A stretch of 64,000 bases of DNA from Toxorhynchites rutilus septentrionalis. Taxonomy: Eukaryota; Arthropoda; Insecta; Diptera; Culicidae. The DNA lies in the NCBI RefSeq assembly GCF_029784135.1, contig NC_073746.1, positions 303,625,455 through 303,689,454 on the forward strand. Direction: 5' to 3'. Made by a program: the position numbers and the translations under genes. Below are positions 23,093 to 34,019 of this stretch, in pieces (position 1 is the first letter of the stretch; each line of letters begins with the position of its first letter). The notes below the pieces were generated by a model, which was not told where the DNA came from, ran no database searches, and worked only from the letters and a program-made list of their open reading frames with translations.

Positions 23093-24400
23093 TATGGAGC
23101 AAAATAAAGAGAAAATCCGACATATTTTACAGTACTACTATGACAAAGGCAAAAATGCTGATGATTGCGCCGGCTAGTGACCATTATATCCTGGATTGCT
23201 CGAGTCGAGAAAGACGCACCACGCTAGATATGGGGTACAGACTAGGGGGGCGTTGCTGATTAATGGTCAGCTGCATCCCAATAGGAAGTATCCCGTGTCG
23301 GGCACACGTACAGAGCATCGAAGACTGCAACATACCAATTATGAGAACACTTGTAATACTAACCTCGAGCCAACCGCGAGTAATCGGTTACATATTACTA
23401 ACATAGTTGTAAGACAAAAATTGTCAAAATATTGGACTTCCGGCCCCGTCAGGCTAACGCCACATGTGCCTTAATAAAAAATATATTTTGGGAAAAAAAA
23501 AGGCAAAAATGCATCTCAAGCTGCCAATAAAATTTGTGCAGTTTATGGACCCGATACAGTTTCCATTTCCACCGCACAACGATGGTTTCAACGTTTTCGT
23601 TCTGGTGTAGAGGTCGTCGAAGATGCGCCACGCTCCGGAAGGCCTGTCGTCGAAAATTGCAACAAAATCGCTGAATAGCCGAGAAAGACCGGCATAGTAG
23701 CAGCCGTAGCATCGGCCAAGAGCTGGGGATAAGTCATCAAACCGTTATTAACCATTTGAAGAAGCTTGGATTCACAAAGAAGCTCGATGTATGGGTGCCA
23801 CACACGTTGACGCAAAAAAACATCTTTGACCGTATCGACGCATGTGAATCGCTGCTGAATCGCAACAAAATCGACCCGTTTCTGAAGCGGATGGTGACTA
23901 GCGATGAAAAGTGGGTCGCTTACGACAACGTGAAGCGCAAACGGTCGTGGTCGAAGCCCGCTGAAGCGGCTCAGACGGTGGCCAAGCCCTCATTAACGGC
24001 CAGGAAGGTTCTGCTGTGTGTTTGGTGGGTTTGTCAAGGAATAATTTATTATGAGCCGCTTCCCTATGGCCAAACGCTCAATTCGGACCTGTACTGCCAA
24101 CAACTGGACCGCTTGAAGGTAGCACTCATGAAGAAGAGGCCATCTTTGATAAACAGAGGCCACATTGTCTTCCATCAGGACAACGCCAGGCCACACACTT
24201 CTTTGGTGACGCGCCAGAAGCTCCGGGAGCTCGGATGGGAGGTTCTTTTGCATCCGCCGTATAGTCCGGACCTTGCACCAAGTGACTATCACCTGTTTTT
24301 GTCCATGGCGAACGAGCTAGGACAAAAGAGGCCTGTGAAAATTGGCTATCCGAGTTTTTTACCAATAAGGAAGCGAGCTTCTATAACAGGGGTATTATGA
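23093..24400 (+). pseudogene. Mariner transposase, interrupted by LINE and frameshifted
   Basis: It starts as MEQNKEKIRHILQYYYDKGK, is cut by the LINE at 23159-23498, then resumes with ASQAANK. There is a stop near 23678 and a frame change before 23756. From there 214 residues stay open: WVPHTLTQK, VTSDEKWV, FHQDNARPH and PPYSPDLAPSDYHLF. The C-terminal frame change after ANELGQK and the TAA after RWE are identical to copy 1. Confidence 0.9.
23159..23498 (+). mobile_element. LINE 3' fragment inserted in mariner copy 2
   Basis: It holds the last 340 bp of the 9.7-13.3 kb LINE family, from TGATGATTGCGCCGGC through the 3' UTR (AACGCCACATGTGCCTTAAT) to an A-tail. The mariner word AAAGGCAAAAATGC is repeated at 23145-23158 and 23499-23512, a clean 14-bp target duplication. 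Confidence 0.95.
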
Positions 24401-24531
24401 AGTTGGCATCTCGTTGGGAATAAGTCATCGAACAAAACGGCGCATATTTGACTTAAAACAGATGATTGTAACTAATTTTATGAACAAATGAAAATTCAAA
24501 AAAAATACCGCAGGACATTTCTGACAGCCTA

Positions 24532-25330
24532 ATATAATTCATTCTGCTCTGAACAGCATTGAAGAATGGAGATGAGCCAAAAAGCGTGATAATATTACAT
24601 CTCATTATAAAAAGAAGTTGGAAAGTGTTTTCTGAGCGTAAAAAGAAGAACCTAAACGTGAATCTATCTATCTAATATCTATCTTGGTCTGGGCCGTGCA
24701 TGTGGAATTCTGCCCGTGTTTGCTTAGGAGACGTAATCACCAACACCATTAGTGTTGGGAAAACGCAATTTTGACGTAGGACTACGTCTAACCGGAAGAT
24801 ATAGGGTGTGAAATGGAAATCTAGGCACTGAACAAGTAGGAAAAAATGCAAGATTTGGAACGCTTATAACTCGAGCATTTCTCAATAGATCGCAAAGGTT
24901 TTTGCATCAATTGATAGGAAATATATCTACGCATCTATCATAACGAATATCATTTCATTTTTCATGGGATAAATAATTGAATAATTGTGAAATATCAAGC
25001 ATTGTTAAAATGCCCTATGTGCCCATTTTTGATTGGTTCATTTTGTGCTCCTCAAATCGTACCGACCAAAACGGGCAACCAGAGCAGCAGCGAAATAGAA
25101 TGAAGCACGATTGGAAAGGAAAAAGAAAAAAATGAACGAAACATTGGTCGCAGTCTCACACATGCGTAATTCTCGAGCCAGCCAGTCAGCTTAAAAATCC
25201 CCGCTTCGCTGCCGTAACGATCATTCTTTGTGTGGACACCGACTGGACAACATCGTTGCTGGACGAGCTGGACGGCGAGGGATCGAGTGGTAGCGCTGGA
25301 GTAGAGTAATAGAGTAGAGTAGAGTTTTCA
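24532..25330. other. Spacer with a promoter-like end upstream of H2A relic A
   Basis: Begins with plain AT-rich DNA. GACGTAGGACTACGTC is at 24774-24789, and its near inverse lies beyond the second histone relic at 27354-27364. From about 25140 composition becomes G/C-richer, like a histone promoter. No coding sequence was recognised. Confidence 0.35.
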
Positions 25331-25393
25331 AAGGGCCTTTCTCAAGGCTAGAGACGAATGAACTGCAAAAGTTTAAAGTCTCTATAATACAAT
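25331..25393 (+). repeat. SINE tail fragment
   Basis: GACGAATGAACTGCAAAAGT followed by TTAAAGTCTC matches, with small changes, the segment at 42527-42560 (GGCGAATGAACTGAAAAGTT). Both appear to be 3' parts of one short repeat family distinct from the 40958 SINE. Confidence 0.5.
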
Positions 25394-25473
25394 ACCTTCC
25401 TTCCTTCCGTAACGATCATTCTCATTCAAACCGTACACCACATCGGTTCGCATCACAACACACCAACAAACTA

Positions 25474-25700
25474 AAAAAGGAGGAAAAGTGAAGGGAAAGG
25501 CAAAATCCCGCTCGAACCGTGTTGATCTGGAGTTCCCCGCAAGGGTAGCTAGGCCGAGCGCGTTAGTACCAGTGCACCAGTCCACCTAGCCGGCGTTATA
25601 TAGTTTCGGCCGCCGAAGTGATTGAGTTAGCTGGCAAAGCTGCTCGCGACGATAAGAAAACCCGCATTCGGAACAGAACACATTCGGTTCGGTGGACATC
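25474..25700 (+). pseudogene. Histone H2A pseudogene A
   Basis: Reads KKGGKVKGKAKSRSNRVDLE, the basic H2A N-terminus. It then lacks about nine residues around GRIHRLLR, resumes with a shifted frame through KGS-AERVSTSAPVHLAGVI, and reaches a TAG. The later codons still resemble AAEVLELAGNAARD followed by NKKTR. Multiple deletions, frame changes and stops rule out function. It is more decayed than copy B but keeps R where B has changed in the N-tail. Confidence 0.8.
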
Positions 25701-25903
25701 AAGACAACAGGCAGTTGCAGCGAGTGGCGAGTGGCAAACGCAATCGCAAAACGGCATCAGGTAGCAGAAGAAAAAAGTTTGTTCTTTATACAAACTGCTT
25801 TGGAGGCAAATCCAGAACAAGGCGGCATCGAGGGCGTTCGAAATGGTTTTTTTCAAAACCACGAGTACTAAGTTTTCTAAATTGGAACCATTCCATAAAA
25901 CAA

Positions 25904-25919
25904 GGCGCTTTTCAGGGCC
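25904..25919 (+). terminator. Degenerate histone 3' stem-loop
   Basis: GGCGCTTTTCAGGGCC has the TTTTCAG core of the histone stem-loop with one mispaired stem position. A purine-rich CAAAGAG follows 16 nt later, as in histone downstream elements. It lies 204 nt after H2A relic A. Confidence 0.6.
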
Positions 25920-25920
25920 A

Positions 25921-26340
25921 TTAAACCTTCCAACAAAGAGTTTAGGAAATACAGTTCAATGCATTCTAAAACATTATCCAAAATAATAATAAAACACAAA
26001 TTGATTTTTTCATAATTTGTTTGCCAGGATCTGATGAGTATGTGAATTTGAAAGTTGTTCTGAGCTTATTGATAGTTGGGGACTTTCCTGATTATTCAAT
26101 TTTCACCAATTCTTAAATTGTTTCCAGATTGAAAGTACAGTAATTTACAATTAGTTCGACATTTAGCTAATTGGACGGACATGTAATGCGACTTATTTAG
26201 TTGGACATTTTTGTAAACATAGAGATCCAAATTATGACCCCACATTGAAAGTCGACACTGTACCACTGTCATCGCAAATGTTCAATTACAGGTTAAAATC
26301 ACCTCCAATGCGACACTGAGTGGTGCTTCGGCACGTCGCA
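25921..26340. other. Spacer between the two histone relics
   Basis: AT-rich, with no recognisable coding or repeat structure apart from short homology to the histone units at its right edge. Confidence 0.4.
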
Positions 26341-26349
26341 TTAAATATA

Positions 26350-26500
26350 ATTTACTGTACAACATGTCACAAAGCTGGATGGGAAGAAATTTTGCAACTG
26401 TGAAAGCTGTGGCGAGTGGCAACAAATCGCTAAACAGGAAGGTTTAGCCGAACAAGATGGGGATATCGAGTGATAACAAAACAATAAACTCTTTAGATTG
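26350..26500 (+). repeat. Duplicated histone-flank unit, copy 1
   Basis: The block AACATGTCACAAAGCTGGAT, GTGGCGAGTGGCAACAAATC, AAACAGGAAGGTTTAGCCGA recurs with about 90% identity by eye at 27050-27200 downstream of H2A relic B. Thus the locus grew by tandem duplication of a histone-containing unit. Confidence 0.7.
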
Positions 26501-26508
26501 AAGATAAT

Positions 26509-26529
26509 TTTGTGATCCTGAAAAGGACC
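26509..26529 (-). terminator. Histone 3' stem-loop on the minus strand
   Basis: Read on the minus strand, GGTCCTTTTCAGGATC can form a six-pair stem (one G-T pair) with a TTTC loop, followed about 20 nt later by TAAAGAG. It marks the 3' end of a minus-strand histone gene whose body is no longer present. Confidence 0.5.
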
Positions 26530-26661
26530 CTTTTTAGCCTGCATGTGAATCCAACGAGCGAACAAATCGTAAATTTAACGCTCATTCTTCGTCTCGTTGG
26601 ACTCACCCCTCTGGCTGAGTCTGCCGATTTGTCTCTATCCTGTGAGTGTGTACCGCTAGAG

Positions 26662-26668
26662 TATAAAA
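26662..26668 (+). promoter_or_regulatory. TATA box of H2A relic B
   Basis: TATAAAA lies about 80 nt upstream of the H2A-like reading frame, in a G/C-richer block (GTATAAAACACGCGG). The spacing suits a histone promoter. Confidence 0.45.
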
Positions 26669-26740
26669 CACGCGGACCCCAAAAAAATATCTTATTTTCT
26701 TTCAAACCGTAAACCCGTGTGGTTGTACGGCATCGACATC

Positions 26741-26985
26741 GTGGACGTAACAAAGGAGGACAAGTTAAGGGAAAGGCAAAGTCTCACTCGAACCTTGCAG
26801 ATCTCCAGTTCCCTGTTGGTCGCATTCACTGATTGCTCCGCAAGGGTAACTATGCCGAACGGATTGGTGCCGGAGCACCAGTATACCTAACAGCGATTAT
26901 AGAGTTTCGGCCGTCGGAGTGCTCGAGTTGGCTTGCAAAGCTGCTCACGACAATCAGAAAACCCGCATCAAGAACAGAGCAGCTT
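26741..26985 (+). pseudogene. Histone H2A pseudogene B
   Basis: The reading is [28 protein letters not shown], then an in-frame TGA where H2A has Arg, then [20 protein letters not shown] and AIIEF. A one-base deletion follows, after which the shifted frame still gives VLELA, KAAHDN and KTRIK. The C-terminal third of H2A is missing. One nonsense change and one frameshift inactivate it. Confidence 0.88.
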
Positions 26986-27049
26986 CGGTTCGGCGCTCAT
27001 CAAGGCAACAATTAGTTTTAGTGAGTGGCAAAGTGTTTCTCCGGCACGT

Positions 27050-27200
27050 TGCATCAAATGTAATTTACTGAACAACATGTCACAAGCTGGATGGGAAGAA
27101 ATTTTCCAACTGTGAAAGCTGTGGCGAGTGGCAAACGCAATAGCTAAACAGGAAGGTTTAACCGAACAAGATGGGAATATCGAGTGATAACAAAAACACA
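27050..27200 (+). repeat. Duplicated histone-flank unit, copy 2
   Basis: Second copy of the 26350-26500 block (AACATGTCACAAGCTGGATG, AAACAGGAAGGTTTAACCGA). Here it leads directly into a well-formed plus-strand histone stem-loop. Confidence 0.7.
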
Positions 27201-27208
27201 ACACCAAA

Positions 27209-27224
27209 GGTTCTTTTCAGAACC
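27209..27224 (+). terminator. Histone 3' stem-loop
   Basis: GGTTCTTTTCAGAACC makes a perfect six-base stem with a TTTC loop, the canonical replication-dependent histone mRNA 3' element. ATAAAGAG follows about 12 nt later as a possible U7-pairing downstream element. Confidence 0.75.
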
Positions 27225-30200
27225 ATCAACATATTCATAAAGAGTAAACAGTAAACTAATCCATTTTTCAGGTAGATATGTAGGTATTCACGTAGGAGAA
27301 GAAAATAAAACAATATATTTCAAAATATATATTTAACAAAAGCTGTCCCCTTTGTATAGTCCTACGTCACTCCGGTTATGTCCCCGACATTACCCACCCG
27401 TCTTTTTTTTTCCCTACAAGTGTAACCATGCAAGTTTCCGATAAAATAATTTGTCCAGTTGAAAGATATTATCGGCAAAAAGACGGCCTAGGTTATTTTG
27501 CGTATTAAAACATATTTTTTCCATTTGGAAAACGCTTGCGCAACATTTGTTCGCATAGCTAGACGTAATCACCAGGTTGCTCTGTCTGTAGCGTTGGTAT
27601 TTATATTTTCGATAATAGTCGAAACGTCTCCGTCGGTGGTTTCAGTTGTTTTCGGATAAAATCAAAGAAGCTTGGAAAAAAATTAGTGAAATGACTGCAA
27701 AAGGTGCTCTGTTTTTTTTTGCGAGTTTATGATAGTACTTTTTTAATGAATACTCTGGAATATGATAAGAACAACAGGTTCGTGTTTATTCAATTAATTG
27801 CATTTGTAAAGACAATTTGCAATGCTGGTAATTTTAGCAACATGATTTACCGATATCACGATCAATCGCATAAAGATGGTGGAGTGACTTACACCAACGG
27901 TATGAGTAAATGCTGAGTATGTGGAACAATTCGATGTCGAATCCGGGGAGTTATAATGCTAAGAACCAATAGTATTTTAATTCTACTACTGATTTGACTG
28001 TTTCATTGTCTATTTGGAGATTCAAATGCAGAAATTTAGGTAATTATAACATTAAAAAACACACCTGCTTCTCTTTGTTCATCGCAGTGCAGGGTACAGA
28101 AAATAGCAATTATATGAGCAGTGTTCCAATGGTTTCTTATATTCATCTATTAGGAAACACTAAATAATCGTGACAGGCATGTTTGGACTCCACAAAGAAT
28201 GTGATTCAAATGTAGATTTAGCTTATAACGCATAATACTGATAATTGTTTATTAACGAACGTTGTATAAAAGCTGTATGGAATAACGTCTGTTATGCGGA
28301 CAAACAGTGATTTTTCAGAAACGTTTATTCAAAATTGCTCTAATGTTTTCGAACAACAAATGTTTGTTTGCATGTTGAGCAAACGTATTACATTGCGTAG
28401 AATGCCTAACGGCGAAAAAGTCGATTTTGTTCATTTTGTCGCTTACGTTTCCTATACAAACATGGGCAGAACAGTGCGTATATTATACAAATGCTATATC
28501 AGTATTTGAGAGTCATGACATTTTCTGTTATTTTCGGGATTATTTAATGTAATAAATCAGGATGACAAACATGTACTAAAAATTAATTTAGGGTGTAAGA
28601 GGGTTCGATATTTAGTGAATGAGAGGTAAAGAAGAATATAAACTTACAGTACCTAAAGCGATCATGGCGTTTTGGTTCGCAATTAATACACACTTGGAAG
28701 TAGTCGTAATTCAAATTCGTCGTATGATAATGAGAGTTGTGATTCTAAGTAGGTGTCACTTATGTTCAAAATTTAAAAGCATTGTCATGAATGTCTTGTC
28801 GAAATCGGCTGTTTTTCAGCTAATTTGGCGTAGAATTGCTCTTATACAATTATAGGCTTCCGAGCTACAATTTATAAAATACAATTCAAATCAAAGCCAT
28901 TAAAATTAAATTGATTAACTTTGTAAACATTACGAACGCCATCCGCCAATTTGAGTCGAACGCCAGTGAATTTGAATCTTTCCATTACCCATATACTTTC
29001 TTGAGCTGAACTGGAGACGTACGAAAAAGTTGGTTCTCTTGAAGTATTTAATTAGTAAAATGTTATGCATTTAACGGCTCAACCGTTGACGTGACAACGC
29101 GTCGTTCAATCGCATCCTTGGGACTATGCATCGCCACCAATCGCATAATTTTCGATGTCAGTCGGGCAGCATCCGACAAATTTTGCCAAGAGTACAACAT
29201 GCAGATGGGCCAACTTTTATTTGTTTTTAACTACTTCCACCAGCGCACGGAATCCACCCGAGGACTTCGTGACTCCCACGGCTGTTCGGCTGTGCGCATT
29301 TGCGCCTAATAAAACACAATCCTCACATGGGCAATTGTTGCTCCGTTGACTTATTGCACACTGCTCGAACTGGCCATCCCGAAACCGCTATTTAAAAGTC
29401 GTAAAAAGGCTGCTGCTCCGAGTGCCGCTCGCGCCCCACACAGATGGTCATGTGGACGCCGGTCGTCTTGTAAGAACCCTAGACCCGCTTGCTTTATGAC
29501 GTTTTAACTACTCGCTAGCTTTCACTTAAGAACTTTACGTCTTTTACGCTTCGGTGTGTGCATTCGGACGAGGAGTGAAAGTCCTTCCCATTGGAGCTGC
29601 TCTATTCGGGGCCGCGTCATCTTACTTTTATGCTTCTGACCGGTCCATGGGTCGAATCACGTTCCTTTGGCTGGCAAGAAGTTATGTCCAGGTCTCGAGA
29701 GGGTTGCCTCTAATTTGTTTATTTATTCAAATGGAGATCAACGGGACTCCATCGGAGGATTCTAATTGGCCATTGTGAGCTCATCGGCGAGCAATGTGAC
29801 ATCTAGTATTTATTTCAGTTTCATGTTCATTTTCTCCAATCGCAAGGGAACAAATAGAGTTGAGCTTGAACTTAGATAAACTGTAAACTTCATTTTATGT
29901 GATAAGCCTCCATTCTCACTGTGCAAGTTTCGGTGACGAACCAGAAACGAACGGAAAAGTGATCAAAGTGAGTGATTTCCAAACATGATTTTCCGCTAGG
30001 GCGGATTTAATTTCCCCACCACCAAATAAATTATATCACGGTGTCATCACGTTGCAACCACAGCGAGATGAAAAAGATTGAACCGTTGCTGATATCTTTT
30101 AAGTATGGGAGAGAGGAAAAAAACGAAACAAAGGCGTTTCGAAGGCGGATGGAGAAGAGAATTTTCCGCGATTATGCTTTGATGTGATTGAAAAGTGATG

Positions 30201-31050
30201 AGCTCAAGCGGTGTCAACAAAATAGGTATCGTTTGGGGGGAGGAGGAGGGCAATGTCGTCCAAAAATAAACACGCTTTCCTTTGAGGCTTTTCCTGTCGC
30301 ATTATTAAACGCACCAAGCACATCTGGGGCTGATCTGCGCTATTATTAACCGTTTAAACGCTGGCGTTTTAAGGGGGAAGATGATATCGGATTTTTGGGG
30401 CTGCGGTTCTCCGAAGAAAAGGTAGAATGTCAGAAAGCCAATTTACAAATTTCTCCGGTTGCAAACTTTATGTGAGTCAGACCGAGGAAAATGAAGGATA
30501 ATAATCCATGTCGACTGCCAGACAACCGCATTGTCTGGCTGGGATTGCATGCGACTGCAGAACGGAAACGAAAAGTAGCAGCGGTAATTGGGGTGATTTG
30601 TCGAACGCCGAACGTAACGCCGGGATGTAACGGTAACAATCCTGACTTTGCTACCCTACGAATCGAACACTCAAATGCGAACCGTAAATAGTTCGTTGAG
30701 AAGTTCAATTTTGGATTAATAAACAAGCACGAGTGTTTCAGAGCTTCGTCGAAATAATTATCAGCTAACCTTACGTGTCGAAAAGTGGTAAAGGGTTCTG
30801 ACAAGCGTGATGGACACGAATCCCATTTAAGTAGTCTACGAGGATTCTTTTTTTTTTCAAGGATATCCCACAAAATTAGGTGGTAAGACAATTAGATTAA
30901 TTATGTGGAACAGGAAATGACACAATAATATGAGATATTTTCCGACTCCAGACGTCGGTTCCCTTATCAGGTAACATTTTGAAACGACCATTTTTAGGTT
31001 TGATGAATTGTTTCTAATGTAAATTTCATTCGCGTGAAGAGCTGTGGTTT
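27225..31050. other. Long intergenic stretch, no gene assigned
   Basis: About 3.8 kb. At 29090-29800 composition is G/C-richer with several short overlapping open frames, and could hold a decayed gene, but no family motif was recognised. 30430-30891 also has an open frame without recognisable content. The rest is AT-rich. No element ends were identified. Confidence 0.35.
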
Positions 31051-31083
31051 CAATTCGAACCTCTAGGGTTCACAATTTGAGCG

Positions 31084-31451
31084 TACATCAAATTGCCTAT
31101 TATATCGGGTGTTTTAATAAGAGCGCGACAGAAGTTTTTTTTAAATAAAACAAAAAACTTGGACAATATGTGTTGAAACCACATATTGTCCAAGTCCATA
31201 TAATCCAATTCGGGCCAAAAATATTCGGTTATCATTGAGCGGTAGCGATTCCCATTCACAGTAACGTGCCGTTCTTGATCATCACGGAAGAAATACGGCC
31301 CAATGATGCCGCCGGACCATAAACCGCACCAAAACGTATTTTTTTCGGGATGCAATGGTGACTCATGGAGTACGTGTGGATTACTGCCTGACCAATAACG
31401 CATATTTTGCTTATTAACGAAGCCATTCAGCCTAAAAATAACGACGACCAT
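31084..31451 (-). pseudogene. Mariner-superfamily transposase fragment (minus)
   Basis: The minus frame gives FRLNGFVNKQNMRYW, then HPEKNTFWCGLWSGGIIGPY, then FFRDDQERHVTVNGNRYRSM and FWPELDYMDLDNMWFQ. This order is found in insect Tc1/mariner-superfamily transposases just before the second catalytic Asp. The frame then runs out into a hairpin and poly-A. The TIR-like phrase GGGTGTTTTAATAAGAGCGC at 31107-31126 may be one end of the element. Confidence 0.75.
31157..31195. repeat. Perfect 16-bp hairpin at the end of the transposase relic
   Basis: ACTTGGACAATATGTG at 31157-31172 is followed by a 7-nt spacer and its exact inverse to 31195. One arm is the transposase codons for the ...DNMW region. 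Confidence 0.8.
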
Positions 31452-31519
31452 AAATTGGATGTAGCGCTCTTAAAGTTGAGGCCGTTGGCTCCGAATTTCG
31501 GTAGTAAATTTTAATAATC

Positions 31520-31910
31520 GACCAGACCGTGCCGGAACAGTTGATGGTGACCGTTACAGAGCCTTGATCACCGAATATTTTGTACCACAATTGAGTGCCC
31601 TGAATGTGGAAGAGATGTGGTTTCTACAAGAGAATGCAACATGCCGCATAGCGCGTGTCACATTGCATTGATTGAAAGAATAGTTCGGTGGACGAATAAT
31701 TTTACGGAGTGGACTCGTAGTCAATTCACGATCTAGATCAAGCGATTTAACCCTGTTGGACAATTTTTTGAGAATAATATCTCTGACTCTTGACTATGTC
31801 TATAAGATGAGAAAATTGACGCCCTGGAAGACAACATTCACCACGTTATCACTGATATACAGTCACTATCGCTGCGAAAAATGATCAAAAACATCAAGTT
31901 GTTGTCAGCG
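31520..31910 (+). pseudogene. Mariner-superfamily transposase fragment (plus, inverted partner)
   Basis: The plus strand reads VDGDRYRALITEYFVPQLSA, then NVEEMWFLQENAT, stops, then a region like SRSRSSDLTLLDNFL and DALEDNIHHVITDI. It covers the VNGNRYR block also present in the neighbouring minus-strand fragment and extends further towards the C-terminus. Sequence divergence shows it is a different, older copy. The catalytic Asp block reads QENAT instead of QDGAT. Confidence 0.7.
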
Positions 31911-32059
31911 AACGCTTTTGTCACGGAAATTGACTAAAATTGAAATCGGCAGATTTCCCCAGATGTTGGTTTTTCGAATTTGACATCAGTTCATGGAGCC
32001 TAAATAGGAACAGACTCAATGAGTGCATGTTCTCTTGGGAACAAGTCCCAAAGGCCTTC

Positions 32060-33885
32060 AGTTCCTCGAAAAGTTCCCGTACACAATCGAATGCATCAAC
32101 AACATCTCGTATGCTGTTGTTGTTCGTCGAACCCGATTCGGTTTAACACGTTCTCGTATTCGGTGGTCCCTTCCCTTCACCGGTCAGTCCGTCCTCGTTC
32201 CGATAGATCAGCAATATTCCCGATTTGAGTTTTAATCCTGTGGCATCTTACTATGCTCCGCAAAAAGGCTACCGTGTAGACGAGCAGTGAGAACGTTTGT
32301 AGTATCCATTGCGCTCGAGGAGTTCTGAACAGCTGTTCTCAGACAAATTCCATATCGAAATCGTTGTCTCGTAAACTGGAACTGAAATGTGACAGTATGA
32401 GCGTCGATGCCAGTCGCATTAGGCAACGCATATTTCAGACTCGTTCAAAGGAAGTTTTCCAAATTTCGTCTCGTTTTGGTTATTCCGACTATCTGCTTGA
32501 ATGTCTTGCCGTACCACAAATCAAGGTCACGCTCCCTAGCCGCCACATCGATATCTCCTGACAGAGTCTCCCTAGGCTCTCACAGAGCCTAGATTCACAT
32601 CAGTTCTGAGGTCGACATCTTAATGCCTTAATGTCTTAATGTCTCATGTTCTACTTGCTATTAGAAACGCATAAAAACCACTTGCCAACTGCTCCGAAAC
32701 ATCGAATGGTGCATTCATTTGTATTATGAGTACAACTGCAAATTTCAACGAAAGGCTGTAACGTTTCTGGGAAGTCAAGAATTTCTATAGCAACTACATG
32801 GCGATGTAGTTGGACTTTTGAAAGGACTTCCACTTTCTCTATGTTAGAAGATTCAGAACAAATTCATCAAAATTGAAGTTGTATAAAGAAAAATCTAGAC
32901 CACATGGAGTTGAGTTCTCGCGTCGAAAACTCACAGTATGTCTTACCACATTATACCCTCTTCCGCCCATGAAGTTTACCCATACAAATTCGCATAGAAT
33001 TTGATTTACCTACAAGGGGACCCAACTCTCCCTGAATGCTATCTGAATGATGTCTTGCTGGTCGGTTCAATCACCCAACCACCTGCGCTTGCAATCCTCA
33101 TCCTCAACTGGCGGATTCCCCGGTATGTCTTCAATGCGGATGCTAAGAAGATGCTCCTCCAAATCTGGGTTCATCTTATGGATCGTATATTATTATATTT
33201 CCTCGAGTTCTTTGGGGCGTGAGTTGGTTTCAAGCTTCAGTTATACCAGTGACTGAAGATTCTTCTTACTCATTTATTTATTACAAATTACTACAAATAA
33301 CACATTTACAATTCACTCGTCATCCGTGTGTTTGATTATACTTATACATAGTTTCTCTGAATCCAGATTATATACTATGTATCATTTATTAAAAGTTACA
33401 AGCTGCTGCACCAAGCGATACTGCGTCGTAAAAGTAGTCATGTACTTTCATGTAGCTTTTTTCAAATGTAAGAAATTTCACCTGCGGAAAAAATCTGTAC
33501 CAATCTGTACTTTTTGACGAAAATCTGTACTCTGTACCGCACAGAATCTGTACCAAAAATAACGAAAAAATCTTTACCTTTCCAGATAAATATGTACGTG
33601 TGGTGACACTGCTCGCAACTTGTGTGCTGAGCAAACAGACAGAGGATGAAGACCAGTGGTACCCGCTCGGTACAAAGTAGATCCTCTAGGGCCTTCATAT
33701 AGATGACGCTTTATTTGGCGATGATGTTTTGTATGGCGCACGAGCTCTGGCACACGTATTGAACGATTAGAAGGAGCTCTAGTCGGAAATAGAAATCGAG
33801 GACTCTGGGACCGCAAAAAAGTTTGGGCTTCTATGGTCACACGTCACGGATGAATCAGAATTCCAATTTTACTTCAATTTTACTA
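32060..33885 (+). pseudogene. BEL/Pao retrotransposon pol relic
   Basis: Scattered plus-strand stretches match BEL/Pao Pol in order: a protease-to-RT linker ending LECLAVPQIKVTLPSRHIDI near 32500-32560; YLPHYTLFRP with a following stop near 32945; then LPECYLNDVLLVGS, IPRYVFNADAKKMLLQIWVH at 33015-33180, the RT fingers; then IDDALFGDDVLYGARALA near 33695-33750, the RT active-site strand; and GLLWSHVTDESEFQF near 33820-33865. Stops and gaps are frequent, and 33235-33690 carries unrelated sequence. No LTR was recognised. Confidence 0.65.
33480..33600. repeat. Short CTGTAC-rich repeat within the BEL relic
   Basis: AATCTGTACC and AATCTGTACT variants occur four to five times between 33488 and 33560. 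This interrupts the BEL reading and may be a separate small insertion. Confidence 0.35.
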
Positions 33886-34019
33886 GAGCAGGTCATGAAA
33901 TGAACCGCAGCCTCCAAAGTGGGGCAGTTAACGTTTGCATTCAAAAAAATGGACAAAAATTGCCGATTTTTCATGGGTTTACCTTCATACGCACTGACGA
34001 AACTACCCATGTAACATCA

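Larger units (their letters stand above)
22918..24529 (+). mobile_element. Mariner (DD34D) copy 2, carrying a LINE tail
   Basis: It has the same TIR as copy 1 (GGCTGTCAAAAAAGTCCTGC) and TA flanks at 22916-22917 and 24530-24531. It is in opposite orientation to copy 1. A 340-bp LINE fragment plus its 14-bp duplication enlarges it to 1612 bp; without it the length is about that of copy 1. Confidence 0.92.
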
